Made by a program: the position numbers and the translations under genes
In this document: positions 36,244-48,947 of the stretch, one piece after another
Layout of the letters: each line of letters begins with the position of its first letter
Numbering within the stretch: position 1 is the first letter of the stretch
DNA from: Acorus gramineus
Taxonomy: Eukaryota; Streptophyta; Magnoliopsida; Acorales; Acoraceae
DNA length: 64,000 nucleotides
Reading direction: 5' to 3'
NCBI GenBank assembly: GCA_030737835.1
Contig: CM060856.1
Location: 17,525,116 to 17,589,115 of the forward strand
Notes under the pieces: model-generated
Told to the model about the DNA's origin: nothing
Database searches by the model: none
What the model saw: only the letters and a program-made list of their open reading frames with translations

Positions 36244-36500
36244 CCATTACTAAGGGTTGAGACAGTCCCATACGCCCCCACATTCGCAGTTCTCACCGAT
36301 TATCTTTTTCTTTTAAAACATACACTGCTCACTGAAATACATACTATAAAAATAAAATTATACACTAAGATACATTAATATATATATTTTTTTGAAAAAT
36401 AATTTTTATAAATTTTTATATGCTGAGAGTGTATACTGCACTATTGTAATGTATACGTGGCTAAAGGATCACAAAACAGACTGAGTGTATCAACCTCCTA
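36244..36500. mobile_element. Small MITE-like sequence with a 'tatactgcactat' core
   Basis: It shares its right part (gtatactgcactattgtaat ... agactgagtgtatcaac) with a segment at about 50930-51010 (tattgcactatatcgcagtg ... agaccgagtgtgtcaac). It also has general similarity to the TSD-flanked element at 58297. The ends are not resolved. Confidence 0.4.
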
Positions 36501-37147
36501 ATATTGCATTCATATGTCGATATTATAAAAGGCAAATTTTTTTTTATGAAATTATGAAAACAATTGACATATGTATATTTTTGTTTGTATATTGGAATAT
36601 GTACTCGTTCTATTCTAAAATCAATAATGATTTGTGGGCCCCAATTAGTAGACCTCATCATAGGCCCCATGAGGTGGCAAGTTTGAATTACCCATATTAC
36701 CCCCCCTAACTAATCTCACCGTTTTTTTCTATAACCGGTCCGATAAATGTTGAGGCAGTTACGATTTGGCTAATTGTTTCTCTTTTTGAAAATACCAATT
36801 CAATTGCACATTCAAAAAAATAAAAAATCATGGGTTTCCTCTTTTTTTATACCGATTGATCTGTCGTAACGAAAATAAACAACAATTTCATTTTTCAATC
36901 AGATCTGATCAGCGGAGAAGAGAAGATTTCAACTTCTTCTTTTTTTGTGCGATTTGATTGTGGTGTAAACATCCAGGTTAGGCCTTTTTGGACCACCCAA
37001 AAATCACGATTTGTAATGTTTAGATCCAGATTGATCGGTGTAAATGAAAACAAATTTCAAAATCATTTTTTTTTTGTTTGATCGATGGAGAATATAAGAA
37101 TTACACGATTCATTTATTTTGTTTGCGATCTGATTGTGGTGCAAACA

Positions 37148-38274
37148 ATGGCGATTCATTCAGGTTAGACCTTTTCGATCTCAATAAAATATGTTGATCT
37201 GATTTTTCGTCATTCCTTTGAATCATCATATACATGTATTGAATCTGAATTTAATTTAAATTCAGATACATGGTCTGTATTTTGATTTATATGCTTATTT
37301 GTGTACTAAGTATGATATATACAATCATTTATGTTTGTATGTTTGTGAATAATTATGCATATTGTATCATTCACCATATTTTTTAGTTTTGTATCAGCAT
37401 TATTCGACTCATTCAGATTCAAATTTTTTCAATAGTTGGTTGAACTTTGCATGATAAAGTGCACATTCACTAGTATGAAATGTGTTTTTGTTAAATTCAG
37501 ATACATGTTGTGTATCTGAATTTAGATGCATTTTTGTGTTTTATGTATGATCTGTATAATCGGTATTTAGTGGTGTGTATGTGTATATTTATGCATATTG
37601 AGTCATTCAACATATTTTTTAGCTTTGAATGATCATTATTGAACTCATCAGAATCAATATTCAGTAGTATCGAATGTGTAGTTGTTAATTGAAATTCCAG
37701 AGACACGTGTATCTTGAATTTGTTTTCCAACCCAATTTTAAGTTTGATATTTTATTTCTATAGATTTGATTAATGTGTATCCGATAAATATTTAATTGCT
37801 TATTGCCATATATATATAAAGACTTGAAAGACTTTTATTGAAAATCTATGCACTGCTCATTAGCATGTAGACCATAAATTGTTTGTTTGGATTTAAGATA
37901 CAGTACTGTATCTTAATTATATAACATGTGGCAACGTTTCTTATTTTTTCAGCATGCAGTAATGATGATTTTATGGATGACACATGCGAAGAATCAATCT
38001 ATTTGGAAGACATCAATGATTCATGTGCTCTGGAAACCAGAAGGAGCTGTTTGATTTGGCTGATCAGCAAAATGTAGATGAGATTGTAGCATGCGCAGAA
38101 CAGTCTATTCCATATATTGGGATGTGTTTTCATTATGAAGATGTGCGGTTATTTTATAATAATTTTGCTCACAGTGTTGGATTTAGCATCGCCAAAATTC
38201 ATGGAAAAAATGATGAAAATGGAAGGCAAAAGTTGATGTTTGGATACGAAATTCTGTATTCAAAGTATTGTTGA
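37148..38274 (+). pseudogene. FAR1 DNA-binding-domain gene remnant inside the MULE
   Basis: A short first exon (ATG at 37148, ending 37163 before gttag) can be joined in phase to an exon starting 37953. That exon reads ACSNDDFMDDTCEESIYLED. After about 38030 the homologous frame changes by one base. The FAR1 N-terminal domain then reads SIPYIGMCFHYEDVRLFYNN and FAHSVGFSIAKI (about 38095-38195), ending at a stop at 38272-38274. The exon junction and both homologous parts are visible, but the frames do not agree, so I call it broken. Everything downstream in an FRS or MULE protein (MULE domain, SWIM) is absent. Confidence 0.65.
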
Positions 38275-39291
38275 TGTTTGATGAACAACTGATTGGTTTT
38301 TGGTTCTGTGTTTAAGATCATATATGATACAATTCAGATGTACTTGAATTTGAAAGTGTATCTGAAAGTTTTATTAGACATCTATATAAATTACAAATAC
38401 AATGTCTATTGTGTGTGGAATGTATTTGCTTATTGTGAGGTGTTTATGAAAAAAAAACAGGTTTTCTGATTTACTTTCATCTGAGAAGATGAATTGTATC
38501 TTACAATGTGATGAGCATGTGAACTGTACCTGGTATATATGATGTGCATAAGAAGTGAAACATGTAGCTTGTTCTCTATACTTAACAAAATCTTGGACTT
38601 TTTATTAAGTGTATCTTAATTCGAAATGAATCATATAAGATTGGCTATATCTGTCACATAGTAAATAATTGGTACTACCTGAAAACCTGTCAAAGTAAAT
38701 TTGTAGTGTATCTGAATTTGAAATGTGTATCTGAAAACCTGTATAATTTGCATAACAAAAGGTGATTCATATCTGAAATTGTGATGTGTTTTGACTTTGT
38801 TATGTGTATCTACAAAATTGTAATGGATGTAGAAAATGAACCACGTATATCTGATAACAGCAAACATTATGACAATGTAAAATGAAGTTCACAAACACAT
38901 TGACATAACACATTATAACATCAAATGTGTTGAACAAACAACCCTCTGCAATATTCGGTAGTATCAAATATGTAGATGTTAATTCCAATTCCAGATACAT
39001 GTGTATCTTGATGTTGTTTCCAGCCCAATTGAAGTTTGATTTATTATTTATATGGATTTGATTGATGCCTATCTGATTAATATTTAATTGCTTATTGTCG
39101 TATTTATATAAAGGCTTGAATGACTTTCATTGAAAATCTATGTGTGTTTTGCTAATTAGCTTGTAGACCATGAAATTGTTTGTTTTTTTTTAAGATACAG
39201 TACTGTATCTTAATTATATAACATGTGACAACTTCCTAATTTTTCAGCAGGCAATGATGACGATTGTATGAATGATACATGTGAAAACTCA
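37657..39291. repeat. ~340-bp direct duplication inside the MULE, with 24-bp palindromes
   Basis: Segments 37657-37997 and 38951-39291 are direct copies offset by about 1294 bp. They include the intron end and the start of the FAR1-gene exon (SNDDDFMDDTCEES-like versus GNDDDCMNDTCENS). Each copy contains the same perfect palindrome (37893-37916 and 39190-39213; core AAGATACAGTACTGTATCTT). A second, shorter direct duplication (offset ~235) lies at about 37261-37435 and 37496-37656. Confidence 0.82.
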
Positions 39292-40368
39292 TAAATCAAC
39301 AGTTCACAAACAAAATGCAGAGGTTTATATTTCTGATACATGCATAACAGTGACATTCCACACCAATAAATGATGTTTGTTATTTCAGATACAGCTTAGG
39401 CTTCACATATGCATAACATTTCTAGATACACTGGGTATCAGACTCATGTATCTGAAAGACAGATACACTAAATTCAATTTCAGATTGTGGGTGCCCCATG
39501 TTAACCTTATCCATTGCGTCACATTTTCAGATACACTACTTGTTTGGATAACAGAATCATGTATCTGAAAGTTAGATTTGTTTGTATTACTACAGAATAA
39601 AAATTAATTCCAGATACACTATTTTGTTTGATTTTCAGATTCACTAATTGAAAATACAAAATTGTTTATATTGCTAAAAAAAAAATTAATTCCACATTCA
39701 CTATATGTTTGGTTTTCAGATTCATGTATCTGAAATACTAATTTGTTCATATTGCTAAAAAAAAATTTAGATTTATGTATCTGAAATACTGATTTGTTTA
39801 AAAAAAATCCAGATAAACTAATTTGTTCGGATTTCTGATTCATGTATCTGGAATTGCGTCGTCTCATATTTTGATCATGAAAATCAGAGATTTTTCGTAT
39901 AAGATGTGGAATAAATCCACCCGATCGTCATGTTTTTTATAGAAAAAAAAAACGTTGATAAGGAAGAGTTGATTGTGGGAAGAAATCTAACTTTTATTCT
40001 TCGCCATTGTCGACGATTAGGTTGGGGAAGAGAACGGATTATATTGTCTCTTGAAAACTGATTTTTCTTTTCTTTTTTTGGTGGTGTTCGAATGTTTTCT
40101 TCCAATTCTGAAACCCTAACTTTTAATTTTTTTTGAAATATGATTATTCGGTGGAGATGATTGCAGTTTGTTTGGTCGCGTGATTTTTGGGATTTTGAAA
40201 ACGAGGATTAATAGCGGTATTAATTGGAACCAATTTTTAAATTGCTCATGAGGGTATTCTAGTAATTGTCTTTTTTATGGTTTGAAAAAGTCAATCAGAC
40301 AACCAATAGGATTGTGTAACCTAATAGGGCTTACCAGCCTAATTTCTGGGGCCTAGGTAGCAGCACTG

Positions 40369-42136
40369 TTCTAAAATTTATGTAAAGATTTGTTTAAATC
40401 ACTCAAGACTCCATTTGAAACTAATTTTTAAAAACTACTTATGCTCACTTTAAAAAAAAATAATTTCAGTAAAGTTAGTCCCAATCAAATTTTTCATGAA
40501 ATATGTTTTTTATTTTAAAATATAAAAATTAGAATATGAAATCATCAAGTTAAAAATTATCCGTTTAGAACAGATTATCCAAAAATAGATTTTACAAAAG
40601 CAAAATCCATATGAAAATGTTTCTAAACGGGCCTCAGCCTCACACTTGTATTTTTTTGTCTTTTTTTAATAAAGAAAAGTACATTCAAACGTGTTTTTGA
40701 ATGCTATCTTAACCAAGCCCTTTGCTTTGAAGAATTTGGCAAAATTTATTTGTGAATGAACTGTAAAATGAAAAATGCGATGCTCAGTTATTTTTGTAAT
40801 TACTTTTGCAAACCACGTACATTTTGATTTTTTTTAATTATATATTTAACCAATTAAATGTATATTCTTTATAAACAATAGTTTATCCGAATTAAATGCA
40901 TATATATTTATTTATTTCTTAATAGAGTATATACTAAAGCAGTAGAGAATATACGACCCACCCTACCAATGAATGAAAAGGACTAATAGGTGTGCACCAT
41001 GGATAGTTTTAGTTTAGTAATAAAGATAACAATGATTATATACTCTTAATGTCGCTTGTAAACACAAAAAAGAAAATGTATAATAATAGAAATATTTTGA
41101 AAAAGGATAATGTTACATACAACTCTATTTTCAGTTCCAATTCCAGTCTATAAGTATTTTAATTTTTTTTTAAAATAGTATACATCATCTAATGATGTAT
41201 ATGTTTTTATAGAAAAAAAAGGAATATATACTACAATGAATTGCATGAATATAATCATGGAAATATAAAAAATTTCTATCGAAATATATACCTCATTAAT
41301 GTGAATACATGTTTTGATGGTTTTCTACATAGAACTGGGATTGAGGTTGAAAAAAAAATTATGGAACACTTGTTTGAAAAAAGAATGCACATATTAATTG
41401 AGGAAAACCTGAAAGAAAATTAGAAACTTAGAAAGGGACTGAATTTCATGATTGTCCCAACTTAAAATGTTATCCCACTATTCCATATTTTGAATTTCAT
41501 AAATAATTGATAGTTTATTTTTGTAATTGATGGACTATGTATTGTATTTAATTTTAATATGAGGAAAACAGAATTTCATTTAAACAAGGATTTAATTTCC
41601 CTCGCACTTAGGGAGTGGTTAACATGTAAAAGCATTTAATATATAGATTAGAAATAAAATAAATCCAAGTGAATACAGCTTCAAATCCTTGATGAATGAT
41701 TGAATGTGATGTAGGGAGGACCAATGACAGGAAGATATATTTTTTTTCAGATTAAAACATCCATTTCAATTCATTCAGATTCTAATTAGAGAATTCAAGG
41801 GAATATTTCTTTTCAGTCAGACATCAATTCCAAGTTTTCAACAGCCACCAAGGACCAAAAGAATGACCCATAGACATGACACACTGTTTTTCCATATGTG
41901 ATTCTTCAAACAGTTGGAGCAATTAAAGCTACTTTTTTTTTACCAGATCATCCACACCCAGTACACATGAAAGCATTACAAAAACCTTCCTCTATTTCAT
42001 TGAATAAATGAACAGAACATCACACTAGTCTTGTATACAAAACTATATAAAAAAACCTCTACAACTCTGCAGCAAGAACAAAAAACACACTGGAGAGAGG
42101 GGATTCTGCATAATTTTTCCTGAAATGCTACAAGGT
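40369..42136. other. AT-rich intergenic region between MULE and PP2 gene
   Basis: I see no gene. A MITE-like terminus (ctaaacgggcc at about 40622-40633) occurs without a clear partner. The ~150 bases before 42137 are probably the 3' UTR of the PP2 gene. The open frame 41241-41423 has no recognisable feature. Confidence 0.45.
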
Positions 42137-44466
42137 TCAGCCGCCGTTGGGGACTGAAGATCTCACCTTCCTGGATCTGCTCGGACGGATCAGAACCGAG
42201 TCCACACAAAGACCGCCCTTTGTGTGGGTGCAGTCAATCTGGATCATCGAGAACTTGATCCTCATTGGCTCATTGGAGGCAGCGACCACAAAATCTCCCA
42301 CATGGTAGTGGATCCATATTCCCGGCTCGTCCAGGTAGCACTGGGAGAGTGCATGCTGGCCGTCCGATGTGGAGATCTGGAACTTCACAGGCTTCAGGTC
42401 CCAGCCGTGGATGTGCTCCAGGTTGCAGATCCGACGGCCCAGCCTCTTTGAGGCTCGGCCTAGTTGGAGCCTGAAGTATAGGCTGTAGGTCCCGGGAGGG
42501 AAGCGGAACTCGATCTCCCCGACCACCTCGAACCACCAGATTTGCTGGAGATACGCTACTGTTTGGAATCTGTATTAACAGAGGAAAAGATGCATTTTTT
42601 TTAGTTTTCAAATAATATTTGAATCCAGTTGATCTGAATACATGACACGAAATTGAGTAGCAATGGATAAGATGGGGGAGTAATGATGGTATGGACTCAA
42701 AAAATATCTTCCACATAACAGAAAAAAGGCGAGCTCGATCAAAAAATCAATGTAACTATGTTATATGCTATGAATGATGGATGGATTTTAACACATCGAA
42801 GTGGCCAATTCTGATCCACTTGTACTCCACTTGCCACCTGATATGTTTCCGATTAGTTCAACATGCTTCACAATAAGTCTAAAATTATTCAAAATTCATA
42901 CTATCTGAAAATGACATACTGTACATTCACAAAATTCAAACATTCGCAAACACAAGGAACCAACAAGTGATCAATGTGAAAAGGGAATTAACGGATAGAG
43001 ACAAAAAAAAAAAAAAAAAAGTAAAAAACAATTAGATGGCCACAACATATAAAGGAAAATTTATGAGGTTCATAATACAGCACCAGCAATAAGATATTTA
43101 AAGTTCCATATGGCAGTATTCCTCTCCTATAGCTAACCGACCAGGAAAAAAAGAGACGACATGCACCACAAATCAAAAGGCAAAAGCACACTCAGATTTG
43201 CTGGGGATAGTACAAAAATATATTTGCATGCATCCACCACATCAGACAGTTCAAAGAAAACGAACAAAAGGAAGATAGTTGTGCAGAAAGCTCAGCATGC
43301 TGGTAAATATCTTTAGATTCCCTTATGCCAAATAATTTACAAGCAACTACACCATCCACAAGCAAAACCAAAGGGAAAATAAAAAAAAAGGAATCAAATT
43401 ACACATCCACTCATTCACCATAGATTGAACAAGAAAATTTTCAAACCCAAGGATTTTTATTATACACTGTCCCCGTTGATAAAGTCATGACATGCAAATC
43501 AAGAGAGGAATTACTCAACCAATAAAGCTTTCAGTGGTTCCTATGAAATACTGTACTATATTATGACAATTCTCACCATGACTCCCCTAATAGCAACTTA
43601 GCAAACCAATTATGTTAAAAAACCACTTTCAGCATTGACCAGGTATTAAATTTCTATGGAAGTACATAATTAGAATTTCTCCAAGGAGATTCAAAGAGGG
43701 AAATGTTAATTTATAATGTTCCTTCACAAAGAAAACAACAAGTCCTCATCAAGAACAGCTTAAAGAATCCAGTTCTCACTACACAAATTCAATAGCTAAC
43801 AATGACAACAAGACATCAAACAAAAGACAACCATGGAAGCCAATCCAAACACTGATTACCATTGAAACAAACATTAAAAGCAACAAGTTCACAAAAAAAA
43901 AAAAAAAAAATACTATTCTGAAGAATCAATTAAAGCAATACCTAGATTCCTCGGTTGGGATGTGGTTCCAGTATCTCCGGTCGTCAATCCCCGTGATTGA
44001 GAGCGCCTTCGACGAGATCACCATACAAACCCCGCCCGTCCGTTTCTCCAACCACACCTCCTGAATACCCCCCACAAAGAAACCTCATCAAAACCAATCA
44101 ATTCAGACCAAAAAAAAAAAAAAAAAACACAAAAAGGGGGGGAAAAGATTGGACCTTTGCGCCTCCACCGAACGGGCTGGGCCGGCAAAGCCGGGCGTAG
44201 ATCTCCTTCTTGGTCGCCTTCGCCAGCCGATCCTCCTCGCCGAGGACGTCGAGAAGGTACCGATAGTTCCCGGGGAGCTTCGACTCCCAGACGAAATCGG
44301 CGGACGAGGCGCCCCGGAACGAGCGGCTCAGCCCGGCCAATCTGCAGATCTCGACGGGGTCAAGGTGCACGAACACCGACGCGACGCACCCCTCCGGGAT
44401 GTCGCCGAGGCCAGGGAACTCGGCCGTCTCGCCCTCGGCGGCAAAGACAGAGATTCCGGCACCCAT
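42137..44466 (-). CDS. PP2-A13: F-box protein with a phloem protein 2 (PP2/Nictaba-like lectin) domain, PP2-A13 type
   Basis: It is an SCF substrate-receptor type protein with an F-box and a PP2 lectin-like domain, predicted to bind glycans or glycoproteins. The three exons are 44155-44466, 43942-44060 and 42137-42569, 864 nt or 287 residues, with fitting phases (0, 2) at each junction and the usual family length. The start MGAGISVFAAEG is the conserved MGAG N-terminus. The F-box spans about residues 20-65 (LGDIPEGCVASVFVHLDPVE, FRGASSADFVWESKLP). The PP2 domain includes GIDDRRYWNHIPTEESRFQT, YLQQIWWFEVVGEIEF, FRLQLGRASKRLGRR, HGWDLKPVKFQ, HYHVGDFVV and IDCTHTKGGLCVDSV. The first exon is clearly GC-richer than its surroundings. 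The family member number is tentative. Confidence 0.95.
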
Positions 44467-44760
44467 TGAAGAAGAACCCCCAAAAACCCTAAATTGAAAA
44501 CGCAGATTCTGTTGTGGGGCTCCGTAGATGACAAGGAAGATGAAGGGATCGGGTTTTCTTTGGTTAGGGTTTTGCAGGGGACATCGAATTCGCTGATGTC
44601 GCTCTCTCTCTCTCTCTCTTTGTTGTGTGAGAGAGAGAAAAAAGAGGCTTCTTTGAAGACGGCGGGGAAGAGAAGAGAAGGAATATCTGTGGATGAAGAT
44701 TTGGATGGGTGAAAAATAAAATAATAGACGTGGCAGTTGGCGGGGGTTGTCTGAATCTTA
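44467..44760 (-). promoter_or_regulatory. 5' UTR and proximal promoter of the PP2-A13-type gene
   Basis: The leader contains a (GA)n run on the sense strand (plus-strand CT run 44602-44619), common in plant 5' UTRs and a possible GAGA-factor (BPC) target. The transcription start is not fixed. Confidence 0.4.
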
Positions 44761-45720
44761 CTAAATTACCCCTTACCGCCCAATTTAGTTGATGATGGAT
44801 AAGGGGATGTGGGGGCATCAGAGTGGTACAGTAACATGTATCCTAGAATAAGAGTAAAATTGTTGTTTGAATGAGAGATACAAGGGAGAATTTGGATAAC
44901 AGAATAGGTTGGTATAAAGAGGGATAAGCATTCCAATAAAATCTTGAAATACACTATTCCATCGATCAGAATATGTAGGACCCACAAGTTCCATCACCTT
45001 TTAATGCATGCCCCTGTCAACAGTGATAGCTAAAAAAGAGGGTTCTCCATTGTATCCAGTGTTTATTTCCCCTACCTCTCGATTTTGAATGCGAAAGCAT
45101 CCGTCACTTACCTCTCCTACCTCCATTAACGCAACAGAGAAGAACTTCATCTTCCCTAGGCAAAGATCGATCCATACTTTGTTGTTTCTTACCAGGGATT
45201 CCTTCACCACACAATTCCACCTACATATTTTATTCATCTTTTCAAGAGGTTTTAGTTGTATATGCTGTGGTTACATTCAGAAAAATAAATCACAGCTTCA
45301 ACAAATATATGCATACATTAAGCATCATAGTTTATAAACAAAAAAAAAAAAAAACAAAACCCAAAAAACAAATTGGAAGGATTTTACACGTAATCAGTTA
45401 TTACACAGGTTTGGCGTTGGGTAGAAGTCAGGTGAAAAACAGTTTTGGATTTTATACGTGAATATTTAAATCATATAGGTGGGGTAAAATAGTCATTATT
45501 AAAAATAAAAAGTCTTATCAACACTTTATTCAACTTTTATCTATAAACATATTTTTTATCAACTAAACAACACACCTAGAATAATATGAGAATATTAAAA
45601 AGTACAATCAAATAGAAAATCATTTATTTCAGTAGAATAGTAATCTATTTCTAGAATAGTCATAAGACTTTGAATAGCTTATGTCACTATCCAAACCCTT
45701 AATGTTTGGTGTCAGTTTTT
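44761..45720. mobile_element. Possible interrupted Tourist-like MITE
   Basis: The left part (about 44830-44990, 'cctagaataagag', 'gtaggacccacaagttccat') and the right part (about 45470-45710, 'caacactttattcaactttt', 'ctagaataatatgag', 'ctatccaaaccctta') resemble the two halves of the 61655-type elements, separated by unrelated sequence. Ends and TSD are not resolved. Confidence 0.3.
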
Positions 45721-46535
45721 ACTGATCATTGAAAAAAATTAATGAGACACTGATTATTACAAAGAAATTGAGATAAGTAGAAAAGAAAGCGATCTAGTAA
45801 GTGAGCATGTGATGTTAATTTTATGAATGCTTATAAGAATTTTTATAAAGATAACATACATTTTAATTTTAATGGATTATAATAAGTTACATGTAACGTC
45901 TTTTCAAGAACAAAATGATGGTTAAAATGAGGTAAAGGAGAAACCTGAAACATATATTGCATAATTTGGATTATGTTTTTATTATTTATATTGATGTTTG
46001 TTTATCAATTGTTCATAATTATGAAAAAAATTAGCCAATTTAATTCAAAAGGTGATAGCATCAAATCATAGTTTCTTCCGTGATTGGTTCGAAACCAATT
46101 AACATGACTACATTGTTCAACTTTTTAAATGGTTTATTCCACGATAATTTAGAATATAAAATATGCTTTTATTAAAATAATTATTCCAAATAAGATAAAT
46201 GAGATGTAGTTATATGTTAGATATAAGGATTGGTTGGTCATTTGACGCCCCCCAAAAAATAGAGATTATGGGATCGTTTTATTAATTTGAGCTTATCCGG
46301 GACGCAGACGGATACGGCCGCACGGGACACGTATGCTGTCTTTCTACGCGTAGAATATTTATTTATTTTTCATTTATTAATGAAAAATATTGAGAAAAGA
46401 CGAATCCACGTAGGCCTCCCGTGGGATTCTCTCCGTATGCGGCAAGTATTTTTATTTACACGTGTCTGCGGATCATCATCCAGTCCCTCCGTCTTAGGCT
46501 GCACCCACTTTTCGCACAATTATTATTATTATTAT
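45721..46535. other. Intergenic DNA with a short GC-richer island at 46260-46510
   Basis: There is no gene. The island holds ccacgtag, a palindromic ctacgcgtag and a tacacgtgtc G-box-like core, which is promoter-like, but no coding sequence follows on either side. It ends in an (ATT)n microsatellite (about 46518-46540). Confidence 0.4.
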
Positions 46536-46539
46536 TATT

Positions 46540-46995
46540 GGTTAAAACTCAAAATAACCCCGTGTAAACTGTTTGAAATCTATATAATCTTTTGATTTTT
46601 TTTTAAGTCCATATGATCCCTTGAAAATATTTATGTAAATCCAAATATACTAATGAGTTAAATTTTCGTGGACTGATGATGAATATTATGTGAATATTTC
46701 ATTTGATTAATCATGGCTGAAAAAACAGTATGTCAAAACCCTCTACAATGTGTTAAATGTGTTAAAAATATCAAAAATCTTCTGTAAATGATAATTTTAT
46801 ATCTCCGAGAGAGTAAAACTGTTATTAATAGAGGATTTTATGCATTTTTAACAGATTTTTGAAGGTTTACTGTGTTTTCATATTTAGATTTACATATGCA
46901 TTTTCATATGATTATATGGGCTATAAAAAAGAATTAGGAAGTTATATAGATTTGGAACAATTTATGGGGGGTTATATGATTTTCCCTTTTTTTTT
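46540..46995. mobile_element. Inverted-repeat MITE (ends approximate)
   Basis: The left end (aaaataaccccgtgtaaact ... gaaatctatataatctttt) and the right end on the minus strand (aatcatataaccccccataa ... caaatctatataacttcc) are imperfect inverted copies of about 100 bases. The interior continues with ccctctacaatgtgttaaat and its inverted partner near 46850. I found no TSD. A related copy is at 53556-54065. Confidence 0.6.
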
Positions 46996-48438
46996 AACAC
47001 CGATTAGAACCGTACAACCCAGCATTAATGGAAAGAAAAAAGGAATGTATACATTTGATCACAAATTATGTGCACCAAATAAGCACAAGAGATTCAGTTC
47101 AAGAATTTTAAAGGCCAAATTTTAAATATCGTGTAAGTTAATTAAATTTTATGCAACACATTTTAATATTACATTTGGATATGAGATTTAAACGCGAAAA
47201 TTCTCATAATCTCATGTTTTTGAACCCAATTTTTCAAAATCAATGTTTCCATAGCTTTTCAAAGGCAGGTGAGGTGGGAGCGTAAAAATGAAAAAATATG
47301 TATAGATTTGGATTTAAATTTTTATAGGTTTTCTACCTAATTGAGGATTCAATCGGGGCTTCGTAGCCTATAATATATTTAAGCTTTATATCATTGGATA
47401 AAGTTAGATGCAATCTTAATTGCATAATTATTTAATATCATGTTTTGATGATTTTTTTAAAATATATATCTTAATTGATATATATACACACAAAAATATA
47501 CTTGAATAGATAATTGAATGTACTTATTTTAGAAAAAATATTATAAAAAATCATGTATCTTATCTCCATGTCCAAATGGAATTGTATATAAAGATTCTAA
47601 AACCCATGGGCAAGCAATTGATATTTCTTTTTGAATTAATTTTTTTTTTACTTGGTCAAATCTTTCCCTATCAACAGGTGATAAGACTTGAATCTAAGTC
47701 TCCTTACTAAAGAGGGGGTACCTCTCCCATCCTACAAAGAGAAGGTTCAATTTTTTAATTAAATTTTAGTTATATGTTTCTGATTGAAATTAAATCAAAC
47801 CTAATTTATTTCTAACGAAGTGGGACGGAAGATCCAAATGAATTTATTTCTAAGGAATTCAATGTGGAACGGAAGATATCTTATATGAATTTAATATAAT
47901 AAAGTTCCTCACTACAATAGAGTTACAAAATAAAGTATAATATGTCATTTTGAACAGTGATGTAAAAATTAATGGACTTTGAAAAACTTATTATGTAAAA
48001 GATCTCCACTTGTCTATGTTTATGGTGATTATATTACGTGCAAGAAAATATAGATAAAATAAAAGGATTTTTTATTTTTTAGTTCTTGTAAACTATATGA
48101 TTTAGTGATCGATCCCTCACTTCTTTGAATTTTAGTTTAAGTTTCTAGATTTAAATGATATGTTTCTTATTAGTCATTCCCTGAAATATGGACTAAAAAT
48201 TGAAATATGAATAAGTGATGGATTAATCACTAAATCATATAGTTTACGGGAACTTAAAAATAAAATATCCAAATTAAAATTATGAAAAAAACAATGTAGA
48301 CTGTAAATGAATAAATTAAAATTCTCTTAATAAGTACCAAATAAATGGACAATATTTTGACAAGTTAATAGAGGTATCTCGTCTTCACTTGTGCATTCAA
48401 ATTCTACTATTCATGACATAAGCCCCCTCCCCCTTTAA
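46996..48438. other. AT-rich DNA, nothing recognised
   Basis: No open frame with protein-like features, RNA gene or repeat boundary could be supported in this stretch. Confidence 0.5.
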
Positions 48439-48447
48439 TTTGTTTTA

Positions 48448-48947
48448 GGGTTAAAAACATCTAGGTCCCTGTAAACATTGATAATCCTATATAAATTCCT
48501 ACCAATGTTAGGGCAGACATACAAGTCCATAAAAACTCACAAAAATCCGTATACATCCCTATCCTCAACAAAATTTAATCACAATTCAAATTACCTTAGT
48601 TAACTCTAACTTATACTATGAAATGATTAAATTATCCTTAATTTTTCAACCCCTTCAAACATTGTCGAGGTAGAAGTTGAAGAAATATAAAAGTTCTATA
48701 AAGGTAATTTGGTCTTTTGCGTGGATTAATTCATATTTTTTTTATTATTTATAGGAACTATAATGTCTACACAAGTATATGATGATGAAATATTATGAAA
48801 ATATTCCGTTAATTTGGATGAAAATTTCTTCTAGGGATGATAATTGGATTTTTATGACTTCTTAGGGACTTGTATATGTTCCCCAACTTTGACAAGGATA
48901 TATATGGGATTATCAATGTTTGTAGAGATGTAAATGTCTTTTACCCC
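48448..48947. mobile_element. 500-bp MITE with long TIRs and a perfect 9-bp TSD
   Basis: The flanking 9-bp direct repeats TTTGTTTTA are at 48439-48447 and 48948-48956. The TIRs extend about 65-100 bases: the left begins GGGTTAAAAACATCTAGGTC and the right (minus strand) begins GGGGTAAAAGACATTTACAT. Both continue AAACATTGATAATCC. The 9-bp TSD suggests mobilisation by a MULE transposase. It has no coding capacity. Confidence 0.85.

Larger units (their letters stand above)
36622..40368. mobile_element. Mutator-like element (MULE), copy 2, carrying a FAR1-domain gene remnant
   Basis: Perfect 9-bp TSDs TTCTAAAAT flank it (36613-36621 and 40369-40377). The left terminus CAATAATGATTTGTGGGCCC and the right terminus on the minus strand (CAGTGCTGCTACCTAGGCCC) form an imperfect TIR with GGCCCCA in common. 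The left terminus is near-identical in plan to MULE copy 1 at 5653. The 3.7-kb interior carries a frameshifted FAR1 DNA-binding-domain gene, direct duplications, two identical 24-bp palindromes and dozens of GTATCTGAA/TTCAGATAC motifs. No catalytic MULE transposase domain is visible, so it is non-autonomous. FAR1-type N-termini occur in transposases of the Jittery-like MULE branch, so this may be a deletion derivative rather than gene capture. Confidence 0.85.

Noticed and set aside
44149-44492. Two ~110-codon plus-strand open frames at the PP2 gene start
   Set aside because: Antisense shadows of the GC-rich first exon of the PP2-A13-type gene.
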